Notes: generated from the sequence alone by a model not told the origin. A DNA stretch of 64,000 bases from Bathymodiolus brooksi (GCA_963680875.1 OY804578.1:100531689-100595688), one strand, 5' to 3'; shown: positions 25,003 to 35,831, counted from the stretch's first letter. Numbers and translations are program-made.

Positions 25003-25348
25003 TTACCAAGGGATTTTTACAACTCTAAAAACTCGAGCTTTTTCTTTCCCCACGTCTTGATTCCATAAATTGTCTTCGTATTTAACTTGAACTTTTGTTG
25101 GTACAATTTTTCTTTTCGTGAATATTTGAAAAACAGGTCTTTTTTCTATTATACCAAATTTTGTAGAAGAAATTTTATTTTTCATCAATATTCTTCTTCT
25201 ACGTGAACGTGATTTTTTAATTCTTTTAAAAAACCTAAAAAATCGGAATTTTGAATTTCCGAAACATTTTTCGTTTCTCCTACAGCAATAAGTAGGGATA
25301 TTTTTTCGTTTCTTGAATATTCTTCTAAATATTTTTGAAAATGGGTTT
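25003..25348 (-). CDS. Exon 8: possible alternative last exon
   Basis: A long T tract and ACAG acceptor at 25349 precede 346 nt that continue exon 7 in phase 2 and stay open for about 114 codons to a TAA at 25003-25005. A minus-strand AATAAA sits at 24969-24974. The first half in this frame is Arg/Phe/Lys-rich and odd. Another frame is open for about 54 codons and looks more protein-like, so a frameshift or a decayed insert is possible. The end (NQDVGKEKARVFRVVK) resembles the start of exon 9 (NEDVGPRKVGTYQFVR), hinting at exon duplication. It would be used instead of exon 9, because splicing on from its end would give a TGA. Confidence 0.45.
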
Positions 25349-25697
25349 CTGTAAAAAAAAAAAAAAAAAGAATAAAAATACATAAAAGTACTACATGCCT
25401 ATGAAATAAATTACAAAGCATTCTGTACATGCAGAATCCAGTGAGGAAACTGGCTTTTATAAAGAAATTGTACACTAAAAGCTGACATCCTAACAATAAC
25501 AGACTATCCAGTCATTATGCTGTGTACAATAGAGTTATTCATGCTATATACATAAAAATCCTAGCCTATGTGCCTTTGTTTATATACTCTGTTAAACACC
25601 TCTATCAAAAGTTTACCATGTTGTGTTGTATATTTGTGCAAGTCTGTGAAACTGATGTGTAATGTTAATTGTGTGAATGCTGCATATGAGTGAAATG

Positions 25698-25950
25698 ATG
25701 CCATGGATGATCTGGTTTCAACCAAAGGGAAATAACTCTTTTAATATAAACTTCTACGATGATCTTGTTTCAACCAAAGGGGAAATAACTCTTTAAAAAA
25801 CTTCCATGATAATCTTGTTTCAACCAAAGGGGAAGTAACTCTTTAAAAAACTTCAATGATGTGATCTTGTTTCAACAAAAGGGAAGAAACTCTTTAAAAA
25901 AAACTTCCATGATGATCTTGTTTTAACTAAAAGGGAAGTAACTCTTTACA
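25698..25950. repeat. Minisatellite, ~50 bp unit, five copies
   Basis: Five units of GATGATCTTGTTTCAACC, AAAGGGGAAATAACTCTTT and an A-rich end. It lies in the intron before exon 8. Confidence 0.85.
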
Positions 25951-26064
25951 AAATAAATATTACAATCTATTGTTTCTTATCTACTTAACTTGATTTTGTA
26001 TTGTACCTACAAGATGTGTGTATAGTTTTACATATTTCCAAAGAATTGTAATATTGTGACTTAC

Positions 26065-26440
26065 CTTAATAACTGGGAACTAGAATTAGGTCTAACTAAC
26101 ATTTGTTCTTGTGAGGGACCAGATGATGGATTAGTTTGCGGCCCTAAAGAATAACTTGCTCGTTGACCTGCTGTCTGATTATTTTGTGTTCCTGCCGGGT
26201 AACTCTGCCTTTGACAGGGCGCTGGATTACTTTGTGGTCCTTGTGGATAATTTGCCCTCTGACCATTTTTTGTTTTCACAGATTCTTCAGATCTAGGAGA
26301 TGTCCTCATTGGTGCTGGTCCTACAGTCGGTCCAGGGCATGGCTTAGGAGGAGGAGGGGGAGGAGCTCTTTTCGTTTTGCCAAACTTTGACTTTGTTGAT
26401 GTTGCATTAAGACCTGTACCACTGCTTGACATTGGTTCAT
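26065..26440 (-). CDS. Exon 7: proline stretch and 16-residue repeats
   Basis: 376 nt between acceptor TACATTTCAG and donor GTAAGT. The in-frame ATG at 26432 is not needed as a start because phase 1 continues from exon 6 through DEPMSSS. It encodes a proline run (RAPPPPPPKP), then three imperfect ~16-residue repeats of the type GQRANYPQGPQSNPAP. The segment is low complexity and probably disordered; proline runs commonly bind SH3 or WW domains. A broken copy of part of this exon lies at 23633-23722. Confidence 0.85.
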
Positions 26441-26491
26441 CTGAAATGTATTAAAAAATTAGAAAAATAACAATTATGAAAAGATAGTGGT

Positions 26492-26724
26492 TAGAATTAG
26501 GGTTATGATAATTAACGCCACTTACAATATTTCAGCTATATCATGGCGGTCAGTTTTATTGGTGGAGGAAACAGGCGTACCTGGAGAAAACCATCGACCT
26601 TCCACCAGTCAGACAAATTTTATCCCATAATGTTGAGTGGGATTCGAAATCAGGTTAGTGGTGATAGGCACTGATTGCATTAGTGATTGTAAATCCAACT
26701 ACCATACGATCACGACCACAATGG
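26492..26724 (-). mobile_element. SINE-1, near full length
   Basis: Intronic. TTAACGCCACTTACAATATT tail, GGAGGAAACAGGCGTACCTG body, GTGGGATTCGAAATCAGG B-box complement and GATCACGACCACAATGGC head. Confidence 0.8.
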
Positions 26725-26869
26725 CTCATGTGGTTTTTTTTAATAACCTAGACTAAATAGAGACAGACATGTATTGTGTTGTTCTCTTGTTACTGATATA
26801 GGGTAAATAATAGAGACCTGTCCTTATGGTCATAAAACTTTTGAGCACAGGTTTGTAGTTGTACTTAAA

Positions 26870-28038
26870 AACTAGAGGCTCCCAGGAGCCTGTAATTGCT
26901 CACCTGGTTTTCAATTTGACATCTAAAGTTGATAGAAAATGGGTGTGTTACACATAATTTTGAAAGTGGGCCACCCAAAGATCATTTCAACTCAAATTTC
27001 TGACCAAAAGATTTTGATGTGATTTTTATCTCATAATATTCCTAAACGGAATAAACTGGCTGAAAAAATCTCACAGAAAAACCCAGAATATATGTTAAAC
27101 TACTCATTGCCATAGAGCTGCAGTTAAAATTTGAGCTCATTTTGATTTGTAATAAAGTGGAAATTGACAACTAAAGAAATTTCTATTTTTAGTAACAGCA
27201 GCCATTTTGAATGGAGGGCGGGGCTGTCAGACACAATATTGAAAGGGGACCACCCAAGGACCATCCCAGCCAAATTTGCTTTAATTTGGTTCAGCGGTTT
27301 CAGAGGAGAAGATTTAAATGTGATCTTTTATCAAAATATGTCTAATTTGTATAATCAGTATAAATCGGTTGAAAGAAAAAATTCACAGAAAAACTCAGAA
27401 TATATGTTAATCTACTCATTGTCATGTAGCTGCAGTTAAAATTTGAGCTCATTTTGATTTATAATAAAGCAGCAATGGACAATTGAAGAAATTTCTATTT
27501 TTAGTAACAGCAGCCATCTTGAATGGAGGGTGGAGCTGTCGGACACAATATTGAAATGGGACTACCCAAGGACTATCCCTGCCAGGTTTGGTTTAATTTG
27601 GTTCAGCGGTTTCAGAGGAAAAGATTTAAATGTGATCTTTTATCAAAATATGCCTAATTTGCATAATCGGTATATATCGGCTGAAAGAAAAATTTCACAG
27701 AAAAACCCGGAATATATGTTAAACTACTCCTTGCCATGTAGCTGCAGTTAAAATTTCAGCTCATTTTGACTTACACTAAAGCTGCAATGGACAATTAAAA
27801 TTTCATCCCCCCTTTTTTCTATTTTTAGCTTGGCGGCCATCTTGGTTGGAAGTCGGGATCACCTGACACAAATTTGGAAGGGGGCCATCCAAGGACCATT
27901 CCACCAAAGTTTGGTTCAAATTGGCCCAGTGGCTTCAGAGGAGTTGATTAAAATGTTAAAAGTTAACGGACGGACGGACGACGGACGCTCAGTGGTGACA
28001 ATAGCTCACATGACCCTTTGGGTCAGGTGAGCTAAAAA
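26870..28038 (+). mobile_element. Family B element, full length, 1.17 kb
   Basis: Starts AACTAGAGGCTCCCAGGAGCC (hairpin) and ends in the hairpin AGCTCACATGACCC-TTT-GGGTCAGGTGAGCT followed by AAAAA. Internal tandem modules of about 360 bp carry CAGCAGCCATTTTGAATGGA, GACACAATATTGAAA and GGTTCAGCGGTTTCAGAGG. It lies in an intron on the strand opposite to the gene. The frames at 27164, 27530 and 27830 are this repeat. Confidence 0.8.
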
Positions 28039-28097
28039 CAGTCTCTTATGAAAAGTACTGCTAACTAAGAAATATGTAAGAACATTATGATTTAGAT

Positions 28098-28302
28098 GAC
28101 TGTTGTGTAACGTCAAAATTGCTCAGCTATATCACGGTCAGAGGAAGTTACTTTTTGATATGATGATGATGTTTGCTTTGTACAAGACCAACACTCTCAC
28201 AACAGTGGATCAACATGTCCACCACATGTCTGTCTACCCACTAGAACACATTATCTTAACTCTGAGCCAACTAGTCCTTGCTCTTATTACTTAATGCTAT
28301 CC
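28098..28302 (-). mobile_element. SINE-2, 5'-truncated
   Basis: Reverse copy: AATTGCTCAGCTATATCACG tail domain, TTTGTACAAGACCAACAC, then ACACATTATCTTAACTCTGAG and CAACTAGTCCTTGCTCTTA. Confidence 0.75.
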
Positions 28303-28369
28303 ATAGATCATACCTCTAAAGTATTGATTCAAAAGTCTGAGTATTTTCAGAGAATTGTAAAAACATTTA

Positions 28370-28453
28370 CTGATGGATAAAAATGGATGACACACAAAGG
28401 ATACCAAGCGATGGCAAAAGCTCACATGGCCTTTGGTCAGGTGAGTTAAAAAA
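28370..28453 (+). mobile_element. Family B fragment (3' end)
   Basis: CCAAGCGATGGCAAAAGCTC, then ACATGGCCTTTGGTCAGGTG and AGTTAAAAAAA. Confidence 0.7.
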
Positions 28454-29276
28454 ATTAATATAACTTTTTTGGAATCATTAAAATTATCACTCTGCTAACA
28501 TCTGCCAATACTGGCAATAGAAAAGAAAGCCACAGTTTTGATCTACAGAAGTATCCATTTCATAAGGCCTTGCCTTCTGCAAAGAAAATTTTAATACCTC
28601 AGTGAATCTGAAATCTGTCCCAAGAAGAGGGGTGATCTTTGGTGGGAATAGCCTTATGAGAGAACTATGTACAAAAAACAGTAAATGAGTATAGATTTTG
28701 TATCTTGCTCCCCCACCCCATTTTTTAAAGTAATTTATAATTTGAATAAAAAAGAAACTTAAAATAGAAAAGGTTATAGTAAACTAGTCATGGTCCATAT
28801 CAATACCACCATATAACTACAACAAACAATTTGTATATTTGTTTGTATATATCCATTAACAAAACAAATATATACTTTGATATAACACTTATATCCATAT
28901 TATCAATATTTTTAAAGAAACATTAAGACTTAATCTGTTCATAGTGAAATATCTTTTACATTGTTACATTTTAGTTACATGATCTTTACTATAATAAATT
29001 TGTAAATTAATGTTTCTTTACAAAATTTATTATTATACTACATAACTTGACATAAGATTTTTTAATTCTTTATATAACAGTGTCAATTATACACTTGTTA
29101 AAGAGTCTATCCCACCTTGAATTTAATATATCCAAATGTATAGGTCTAGGTTTTTTTCAATTATTAAATAATAAAAAAAAAACACAAAAAAAACAAAAAC
29201 TTATATTTACATGATTTTTATTTTAACATTAATTATATAATAAATAAAATAATTCTCTATCCCTTATTACTTAGTA

Positions 29277-29336
29277 TTGATTGATTGATTGGTGTTTAAT
29301 GCCAATTTAGCATTATTTCAGATATATCTTGGCATT
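29277..29336 (-). mobile_element. SINE-1 fragment (3' tail)
   Basis: ATTGATTGATTGATT tail followed by GGTGTTTAATGCCAATTTAG and a diverged core. Confidence 0.55.
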
Positions 29337-29467
29337 ATTACCAATAGTATTACTGTTAAAACATGCATTTATTCTAATTTAAAAAGATATGAAAGAGTTC
29401 CTAAGTAAGTAATAAAATTTGAAAGGAAAAATCAACATGTACAAAAATATTTCAATTTCTTACAAGT

Positions 29468-29735
29468 CAGAGGAGGCTGTCGTGGACGTGATAGTATGGT
29501 AGTTGGATTAACAACTACCTGTGCAATCAGTGCCCATCACCATTTAAGTTGTGTGTTCAAACCCCATACATGGTGAGGTGTACTCGATACAACATTATGT
29601 GATCAAGTTTGTCAGTCACTTGTATCAGGTCGGTGGTTTTCTCCGATACTCCAGTTTCTTCCACCAATAAAACTGACGACCGCCACAATATAACTGAAAT
29701 ATTGTTGAAAGTGGCATTACACACAATAAACTTAA
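29468..29735 (+). mobile_element. SINE-1, full length
   Basis: Forward order: TGTCGTGGACGTGATAGTAT (A-box region), GTGTGTTCAAACCCCATAC (B box), TACTCGATACAACATTATGT, CTTCCACCAATAAAACTGAC and ATTGTTGAAAGTGGCATTAC. Open frames on both strands here are this SINE. Confidence 0.85.
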
Positions 29736-30115
29736 ACCTCTTACAAGGCAGACATGGTCTTGCTTGTATGGTATTTGATTTAGGCCAAACAAATCCTGTG
29801 TTTCCATTTACCCTAACAATCCTAATATCTAGTGCCCGCCCTAAAGTTTTTCTTACCATTTCTGGAGAAGCACTGTTACAAGTCCTGCCCTGCATAACCT
29901 AGCTAAAAATTTTAATAAAATAAAAGTTTTGCATACCTACCTACCCTTTTTTTCCTCAAAATTGTGTTGTTATGTCGAGTGAAAATTTGAAAAGCCCACA
30001 ATAGTGCTCTATAGACTTAGTACATTGTACTTTGTTTTAGAAAAACACACTTAATATAATAAAATTCTTATATGTAAGTGATACAGGAACGTGCGAGTCT
30101 CTAGATACATCATAG

Positions 30116-30345
30116 GGCTGTCGTGGTCGCATGGTATAACTACCTCAGTGCCTATCACCACTTACGTTGTGAGTTCGAACCCCGTTCATGGCGAGGTGTA
30201 CTCGATACAACATTATGTGATAAAGTTTGTCAGTGACTTGTGACAAGTCGGTGGTTTTCTCAGGGTACTCTGGTTTCCTCCACCAATAAAACTGACTGCC
30301 ACGATATAACTGAAATATTGTTGAAAGTGGCGTTAAACCTAAACC
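30116..30345 (+). mobile_element. SINE-1, full length, small head deletion
   Basis: GCTGTCGTGGTCGCATGGTA head, GTGAGTTCGAACCCCGTTC B box, full body and ATTGTTGAAAGTGGCGTTAA tail. The head lacks the usual TTGGATTTA stretch. Confidence 0.85.
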
Positions 30346-30505
30346 TATCTAGGTATATGACAATGACTGTCATTGTAAAATAAATGTGCTTCATAATACA
30401 AGATGGAAAACCATGCATTGTTGAGTTGTGAATTATTCCCCTTGGTTGTCTAAAGAGAATTTTTTACATTTCATTTTTTTCCCACTGATATTAGATATAT
30501 CTTAC

Positions 30506-30608
30506 CCACTGTATCTCTGCCTTTAGTTTTGGGATCAGGAAAATGTTGCTGTGATTGATCATCGGCAGAATGACTTTTCTTAAATTTTGGCACCTTCTTT
30601 TTTGCATA
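30506..30608 (-). CDS. Exon 6: lysine-rich segment
   Basis: 103 nt between acceptor TTGTTTTTCAG and donor GTAAGA. Encodes YAKKKVPKFKKSHSADDQ and a further 16 residues, with a basic cluster that could be a nuclear localisation signal (inference). It ends in phase 1 and joins directly to the exon at 26440. Confidence 0.82.
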
Positions 30609-30652
30609 CTGAAAAACAATAACTCTAGAATTATTAAACTTAAATATATATA

Positions 30653-30815
30653 CAGTCAAACCTGTATTAACAGGTCACCATTGGGAGAAAAAAAAAAGTG
30701 GTCTTATAAGACAGGTGACCTCTCAAAAGAGGTTAAATTCATATAAAATGTTCTATGACAAGACAAGAAAAGGGTTACCTTTTAATACAGGTGACCAGAT
30801 GGACAGGTTTGACTG
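30653..30815. mobile_element. MITE, pogo-like, 163 bp
   Basis: Inverted ends CAGTCAAACCTGT and ACAGGTTTGACTG with TA on both sides. AGGTCACC and GGTGACC blocks recur inside. Confidence 0.85.
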
Positions 30816-30974
30816 TATGTGTATATTTTGTATATTTCATACAAGAGCTTAATGGAAAAAAGACAAGTTCTTATGACAAGAATGGATTAAAAATAACAGT
30901 AAATTCAGATTTTCAAGTCAGATCAGACTTCAGAGCCTTTGATGCAAAATAAAGAGAACTCAATCCCCCTACAA

Positions 30975-31152
30975 TGCTTCCCCACTGGCGACTACAGAGT
31001 AGTCACCTTTTTATAAAGGTACCCCTGCTGCAATTAAAAAGTGGTCTTATCCGAGGGGTGGCCTCTTCTGATGGGTTTTACTATCTCAGTGTATCTCAAT
31101 ATCTGGCCTGATAAGATGGGTGGCCTTTCAAGAGGGGGGGATACTGTATGTA
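30975..31152. mobile_element. Diverged MITE related to the 30653 element
   Basis: Contains AAAAAGTGGTCTTATC, GGTGGCCTCTTCTGATGGG, a central GTATCTCAATATCTGGCCTG and GGTGGCCTTTCAAGAGG, close in layout to the pogo-like MITE 160 bp upstream but without intact ends. Confidence 0.45.
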
Positions 31153-31768
31153 CAATTGTGACTAAAACAAATTTAGAACGATTTTTGTATTCTTTCATAC
31201 ATATCATTGCTTTGGACATTAAGATGTATATCATCCTGGTATTTATTGTATTTAAACAAGATGAAATCAATGTTCTTCCTTTATGGCTTTAACTTCAAGG
31301 CTTATTGCTGTTGCTTATACATGTATCTTTATTTGTATAAATTCCAAATGTCCCGAAAGCAAAAAAAAACCACACACATGCAAACCAATACATTTTATCT
31401 GATGTTCCAACAGAAAGTAGAATAATAATTGGCTAACAGCCATGTTTTAACAATCAATTAGTAAGGAAAGTAAAATTCTGATTGGCTTACAGACAAATAA
31501 TTACATAATGTTTCTTTATATCAAACCCTTCATTTACAGCAAACCATTTGTTTACAAACTCAACGATAGCCTTTTTCAACAAAAACAGCAGCAGCTAAAA
31601 ATAGCAGACGATTATAATTATACAAAATGAAAATCGATGGAAAAGTCCTCTCTCTGTATTTATGCCAACCATATATACGAAGCAGAAAATCACGATCTCT
31701 CTTTTTTACATGTACACAGACTGATAATGTATAATATATAGAAACTAAAAGTGAAGACATAAACTTAC

Positions 31769-31923
31769 ATCTTTTGCTCGTTTGTATTTACTGTCTTTCA
31801 TTGGTGGATCATCACTTGTAGTTGGAGGGGGTCCAAAATGGGGGTCTTTTACATGACAGAATAATGAATGAGTTTGTGCTTCTCCCCTGTCTATTACTTT
31901 ACCACATATCCGACACAATAGTG
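31769..31923 (-). CDS. Exon 5: ZC2HC finger 2
   Basis: 155 nt between acceptor TTTTTTGCAG and donor GTAAGT, in phase. It encodes a whole second finger, CRICGKVIDRGEAQTHSLFC, with the same C-x2-C-x11-H-x3-C spacing as finger 1. This fits the zf-C2HC_2 type. A Pro-rich stretch (DPHFGPPPTTSDDPP) and a Lys-rich end follow. Confidence 0.88.
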
Positions 31924-32602
31924 CTGCAAAAAAAAACCCAACAATTAATCAAATTGACAAGGACATTGAAAGCAACATTATGGTTCTTTACTTCATATAT
32001 TTGGTCACTGAGAGAATGGTATTGGTTGTACATGTACAGTATATATAAACGATATAGGTATATTGTCGGAAAATATATAATTTATTTGTACGACAGTCCT
32101 CACGATGAGCACCGGTCCTCCAGCCCAAGACCAGTAAATTTTAAAAGTTTTTATTTAGATATATATATATACCGGTAAAAATAAATTCAAGAATTTGATA
32201 TGGACCAGTAAATTCAAATTTTCATTTTGAGGACTGGTACGAGCTTTAGAAACAGGTAGAAAAGCTAGCCTTTGGAAAGCTTTTCTGTCCTGTTTCGCAG
32301 CAAGTGCAAATTAACTTTATATTTTCCGATAACATATGTATATTGTGTTTATCCTCCAATGTTAAAAAACCCAAAACAACTGCCAAATTGTCCAAAAAGT
32401 CCAGAATTAAGTGTCGTTCTCATCGTTTTTGATGACGTCCTCTGTGAAGTGTGCACTTATACTATAAAACCGTTTCTTACCGTTGCTCAACATGAATCAG
32501 GTACTAGAAGAGCTATATCTTGGTCAGTGACTGTATATAACAATAGAACCAGTCTAAACTGAAATATTCTACATGTGTGTAAAACTTTCTTCACAAACTA
32601 TT

Positions 32603-32825
32603 GTACTCAGGTTACCATTAGTGGAGTAGGAACTGTTTACCCTTCCAGAGCACATGAGTTCACCCCCTGTTTTTAGTGGAGTTCGTGTTACTCGATCTTA
32701 AGTTTTATGTGTATGTTTTGTAGATCGTTGTTTGTCCTTTTGTCCTTTTTCTTTTGGCCATTGTGTTGTCTGTTCTTCTTCGATAATTTCTGGATTCTGA
32801 TTACCCCTTTTGTATCTTTAAACTC
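32603..32825 (+). mobile_element. Dispersed repeat family C copy
   Basis: GGAACTGTTTACCCTTCCAG, TCACCCCCTGTTTTTAGTGG, TTGTTTGTCCTTTTGTCC. A second copy is at 39116-39345. From memory this repeat is common in mytilid genomes. Confidence 0.55.
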
Positions 32826-32996
32826 TTCTTACCTGATAATGCTAAGAAAATTTCAGCAGTAGATGTGTAAACCTACACACTATATATATAAATACAATAA
32901 ATACAAAATGCTTCTCCTTTTAAATGTACAAAAAAACTGAAACTATAATATTTCAACATTAGTTTTAAGATGAATCCATAGGATAAATTAACATAC

Positions 32997-33204
32997 ATTC
33001 CACTCTGTTAGTGTCTCTTGTTTTGTTTAGTCTATAAGCCCTCTTGGCTCGTTTAACATATTCCTGGAATCTCTCATGGTCCCTCCTCCAATCTCCAGTC
33101 TTTTCCTGGAACATTTTCTTGTAGCCTTTTTTCTCTTCCTCCTCATCACTATCAATATTTATATTTTTCTTTCTTCTCTGTCCACAAGCAGGTTCATGAG
33201 TTTT
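32997..33204 (-). CDS. Exon 4: end of ZC2HC finger 1, charged linker
   Basis: 208 nt between acceptor TTTTATAG and donor GTATGT. It opens with KTHEPAC, giving the His and last Cys of finger 1. A highly charged stretch follows, with a DSDEEEEKK acidic run and many Arg/Lys, likely helical (YKKMFQEKTGDWRRDHERF). The start of this exon with adjoining intron is repeated at 33302-33385 with a broken acceptor. Confidence 0.88.
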
Positions 33205-33301
33205 CTATAAAAATTCACAGTAAAATGGATTAGATGTTATTTCCTTTAATATGCAGTGTTTTGTTTTTTTAAATTTAAATTTTTTTATATTTTTATTTCC
33301 T

Positions 33302-33385
33302 CTCTGTCCACAAGCAGGTTCATGATTTTTCAATAAAAATTCACAGTAATATGGCTTAGATGTTATTTCCTTTAATATGCAGTGT
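33302..33385 (-). pseudogene. Duplicate of the exon 4 start, acceptor lost
   Basis: An ~84 bp segment repeats the region at 33176-33264, 126 bp away. It covers the first ~28 bases of exon 4, its splice acceptor and adjoining intron (TCCACAAGCAGGTTCATGA, TTAGATGTTATTTCCTTTAA). In this copy the acceptor AG reads TG on the minus strand, so it should be silent. Confidence 0.8.
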
Positions 33386-33553
33386 GATTTTTTTCTCAGT
33401 ATACATGTGTACCACTACTGGCACTAGTGTTGTCATAGAAATATCATTGTTTTAAAATATTTACAATTTTAACTAATGTTTCTGAAATGATATTTCAAGG
33501 CATATTAATCCTAACAAGCCCTGGTTAGGGTTAATGTTAGGGTAACAACTTAC

Positions 33554-33621
33554 TAAATCCTCGAGCTTTAGTCTCTTTCCACAAAACGCACAAGTAAATC
33601 TCATATCAGAGTAGTCAAAAT
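33554..33621 (-). CDS. Exon 3: first half of ZC2HC finger 1
   Basis: 68 nt between acceptor TTATTTCAG and donor GTAAGT. Continues in phase 1 and encodes RFTCAFCGKRLKLEDL, the Cys pair and hairpin of a C-x2-C-x11-H-x3-C finger that exon 4 completes. Confidence 0.88.
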
Positions 33622-33741
33622 CTGAAATAAAACAAAATTAAATGTAATTTATTCAATCTTTTTAAAAAAAAATTATAAATAAACTTATCAACAGCTGTAC
33701 TATTTAATAACCATTTCCTACATTTGTATATTATATAATTG

Positions 33742-34140
33742 TATTGGTGGTGTAATAGTTAGAGTGTTCTCCTTGAGTCCTGGTAGGGTCAAACCAAAGA
33801 CTATAAAAATGGGGTAATGGGTTAGGGTTATGGTGCTTAATGCCACTTTCAACAATATTTCAGCTATATCGTGACGGTCACTTTTATTGGTAGAAGAAAC
33901 CGGACGGAGTACCAGGAGAAAACCCTATATTATTGGCTGCTTCTCCACTAAGTACACAGTATTAAGGAGTAAGAGCAAAGACTAGTTGGTTCGAATAAAG
34001 GATAATGTGTCCGACTGGGGTGAGAAGTCTAACCATGGACTGTTGTTTCAGTGACCTAGCACTCTAAAAATCCAATCAAACGTCTAGATCTAGTACAAAG
34101 CGGACACCATCGCCATCTCATCGAAATAAAACTTGTTCTT
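33742..34140 (+). mobile_element. SINE-2, interrupted by a SINE-1
   Basis: tRNA-like head (TTGGTGGTGTAATAGTTAGA), then CAAACCAAAGACTATAAAAA, broken at about 33815-33930 by SINE-1 and resuming with GCTTCTCCACTAAGTACAC, AAGACTAGTTGGTTCG and GATAATGTGTCCGACTGGG, with a TCATCGAAATAAAACTTGTT 3' part. A CAATACAATACAATACAA tail region follows. Confidence 0.8.
33815..33930 (-). mobile_element. SINE-1 fragment nested in SINE-2
   Basis: TTATGGTGCTTAATGCCACT, CAGCTATATCGTGACGG and TTTATTGGTAGAAGAAACCG; the head is missing. It sits inside a SINE-2 copy of opposite orientation, so it is the later insertion. Confidence 0.8.
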
Positions 34141-35660
34141 ACCAAGCATACACAATACAATACAATACAAATATTTTTATTTCCAATTAAGGAGTCCTTT
34201 CGGGCAGAACAATTAACAAAGAATTTAATACAATGATTATGGATTGATTACATTGATTGGAAGATGACAACATTTTATGAAACAAACAAATCAAAATTTA
34301 ATCATACCATTGACATAGTAATAGTTGCATTCGAATGTATGCTATATAACAAGCACAGTGACCCATCAGTTGTAAAATAATAATGGTCGAACTTCAGAGA
34401 GGATTTATATAAAAATATATATACACCATACACAAGTTTACACTTGAATTCTTTTCATTAAATAGTTATTATTATATATCATTTATTTATTAATTTATTA
34501 TTATTATTATTTTCTTAGATTTGTATGTTATGCATATAATTCAATAAGTAAATACTTATAGGTATATGCATAATATATATTATACCACTATATTGGATGT
34601 AATAATACAATGTGAACTTGGAAGAGAGCCAGGAGGACAAACCTCACTCCCAGATAACAATTTAGTTCTAGTTTCTGTTAATGACATCAACAGTTTTATG
34701 ACTATATTAATAATAATTATATTTTCATTTGAAATATTTCAAACCAGTTTCACAATTTAAATATTTATACTTTAAAAATAGCATATGTAACCACAGAGGG
34801 AATCTGAAGTATAAATATAGGACCTAATTATTTCTTCATTGCTGAAAGTTGTGTGGGACATACAATTTATGCAGCCCACCCTTGTGTGCAACTATGTTAG
34901 CACTGGTGGCCTGTGGCAAGACAACATTTTCCAACCCTAACCATTATACCCTCTTTTTCCTGTGGCAATCTAAAATTCCACTAGCATGTTCATCCCAGTG
35001 CCACCCATTTTCCAACATGATTTATTGTTTCTAAACTCATTTTCGTCATGAAAATAGCTGACATACGGCTCACTTGATGTAAAACAATGATTAATTAATA
35101 GCATGTAAATAATGTCTAATTGTTCTTAGAGAATTAATGTATATCGTTTTCGTGCCTTTTGATTGGACAAGAGCACTGTCACCTGTTTGTTTTTGATTCG
35201 TTCATAACTCGATGAACTTTTCAATCTACCAGTCGTAACCAAGGGGTTCAGCTGGAAGGATCCACCATCTTGAAAACGTGAAATTCTACATGTCATATTT
35301 ACAACAATACACAAAAATAATTAAAATGCCTACCTTGCAAACTTATGTTAGTTAAATTTTATCAAAATTGAAGCGTACACGAAGCCAAATGACGCCTGAT
35401 CTTTACGTTTTAAACTGAAAGTCTTCATATGACGTCATGTTGTTAATGTGCCAGTCGTCAACAACAATTCGCGGAATTTTAATTTGTGCGATTTTTTGAC
35501 CAGGGATATGCAAGAATACATTTCAGACGTTTATTCAGTTTGTGAGTGCATCGGCACCGTTTACACATGCATGAACTCCTGAAAAGAAGCGCTTAATACT
35601 ATAATGACTGACTATCAAAGAGTCAAGAACTTGGTGTTTTAAAATATATTAATGACATAA
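34141..35660. other. Intronic AT-rich DNA
   Basis: Lies in the intron between exons 2 and 3 of the J-domain gene. It has a CAATA-type short repeat, AT-rich runs and short frames without coding character. Confidence 0.6.
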
Positions 35661-35669
35661 TTAACTAAC

Positions 35670-35831
35670 CTGAGTCATCTGACGAGTCCTCTTCAGATTC
35701 AGAAGAGTCCATTCCTGTTCTTGGACTAAATAAATAATCCTCATTTAGACCCCCTTTATAACCATGTTCTCCTGCCACGTTTTTCTTGTGTACTCGATGA
35801 TTTGCATTAAAGTGTCTCTGTGGTCCTGGTC
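35670..35831 (-). CDS. Exon 2: acidic serine-rich segment
   Basis: 162 nt between acceptor TTTAACAG and donor GTTAGT. It continues exon 1 in phase 1 and reads open for 54 codons. It starts GPGPQRHFNANHRV and ends with a run of Ser, Glu and Asp (MDSSESEEDSSDDS). Acidic Ser stretches of this kind are often casein kinase 2 sites; that is inference. Confidence 0.85.

Noticed and set aside
29557..29902. Overlapping ~100-codon frames on both strands
   Set aside because: They lie within a full-length SINE-1. I first considered a J-gene exon at about 29835-29895 because it has a donor-like GTAAGA, but its phase gives a stop, while exon 6 joins exon 7 directly in phase.
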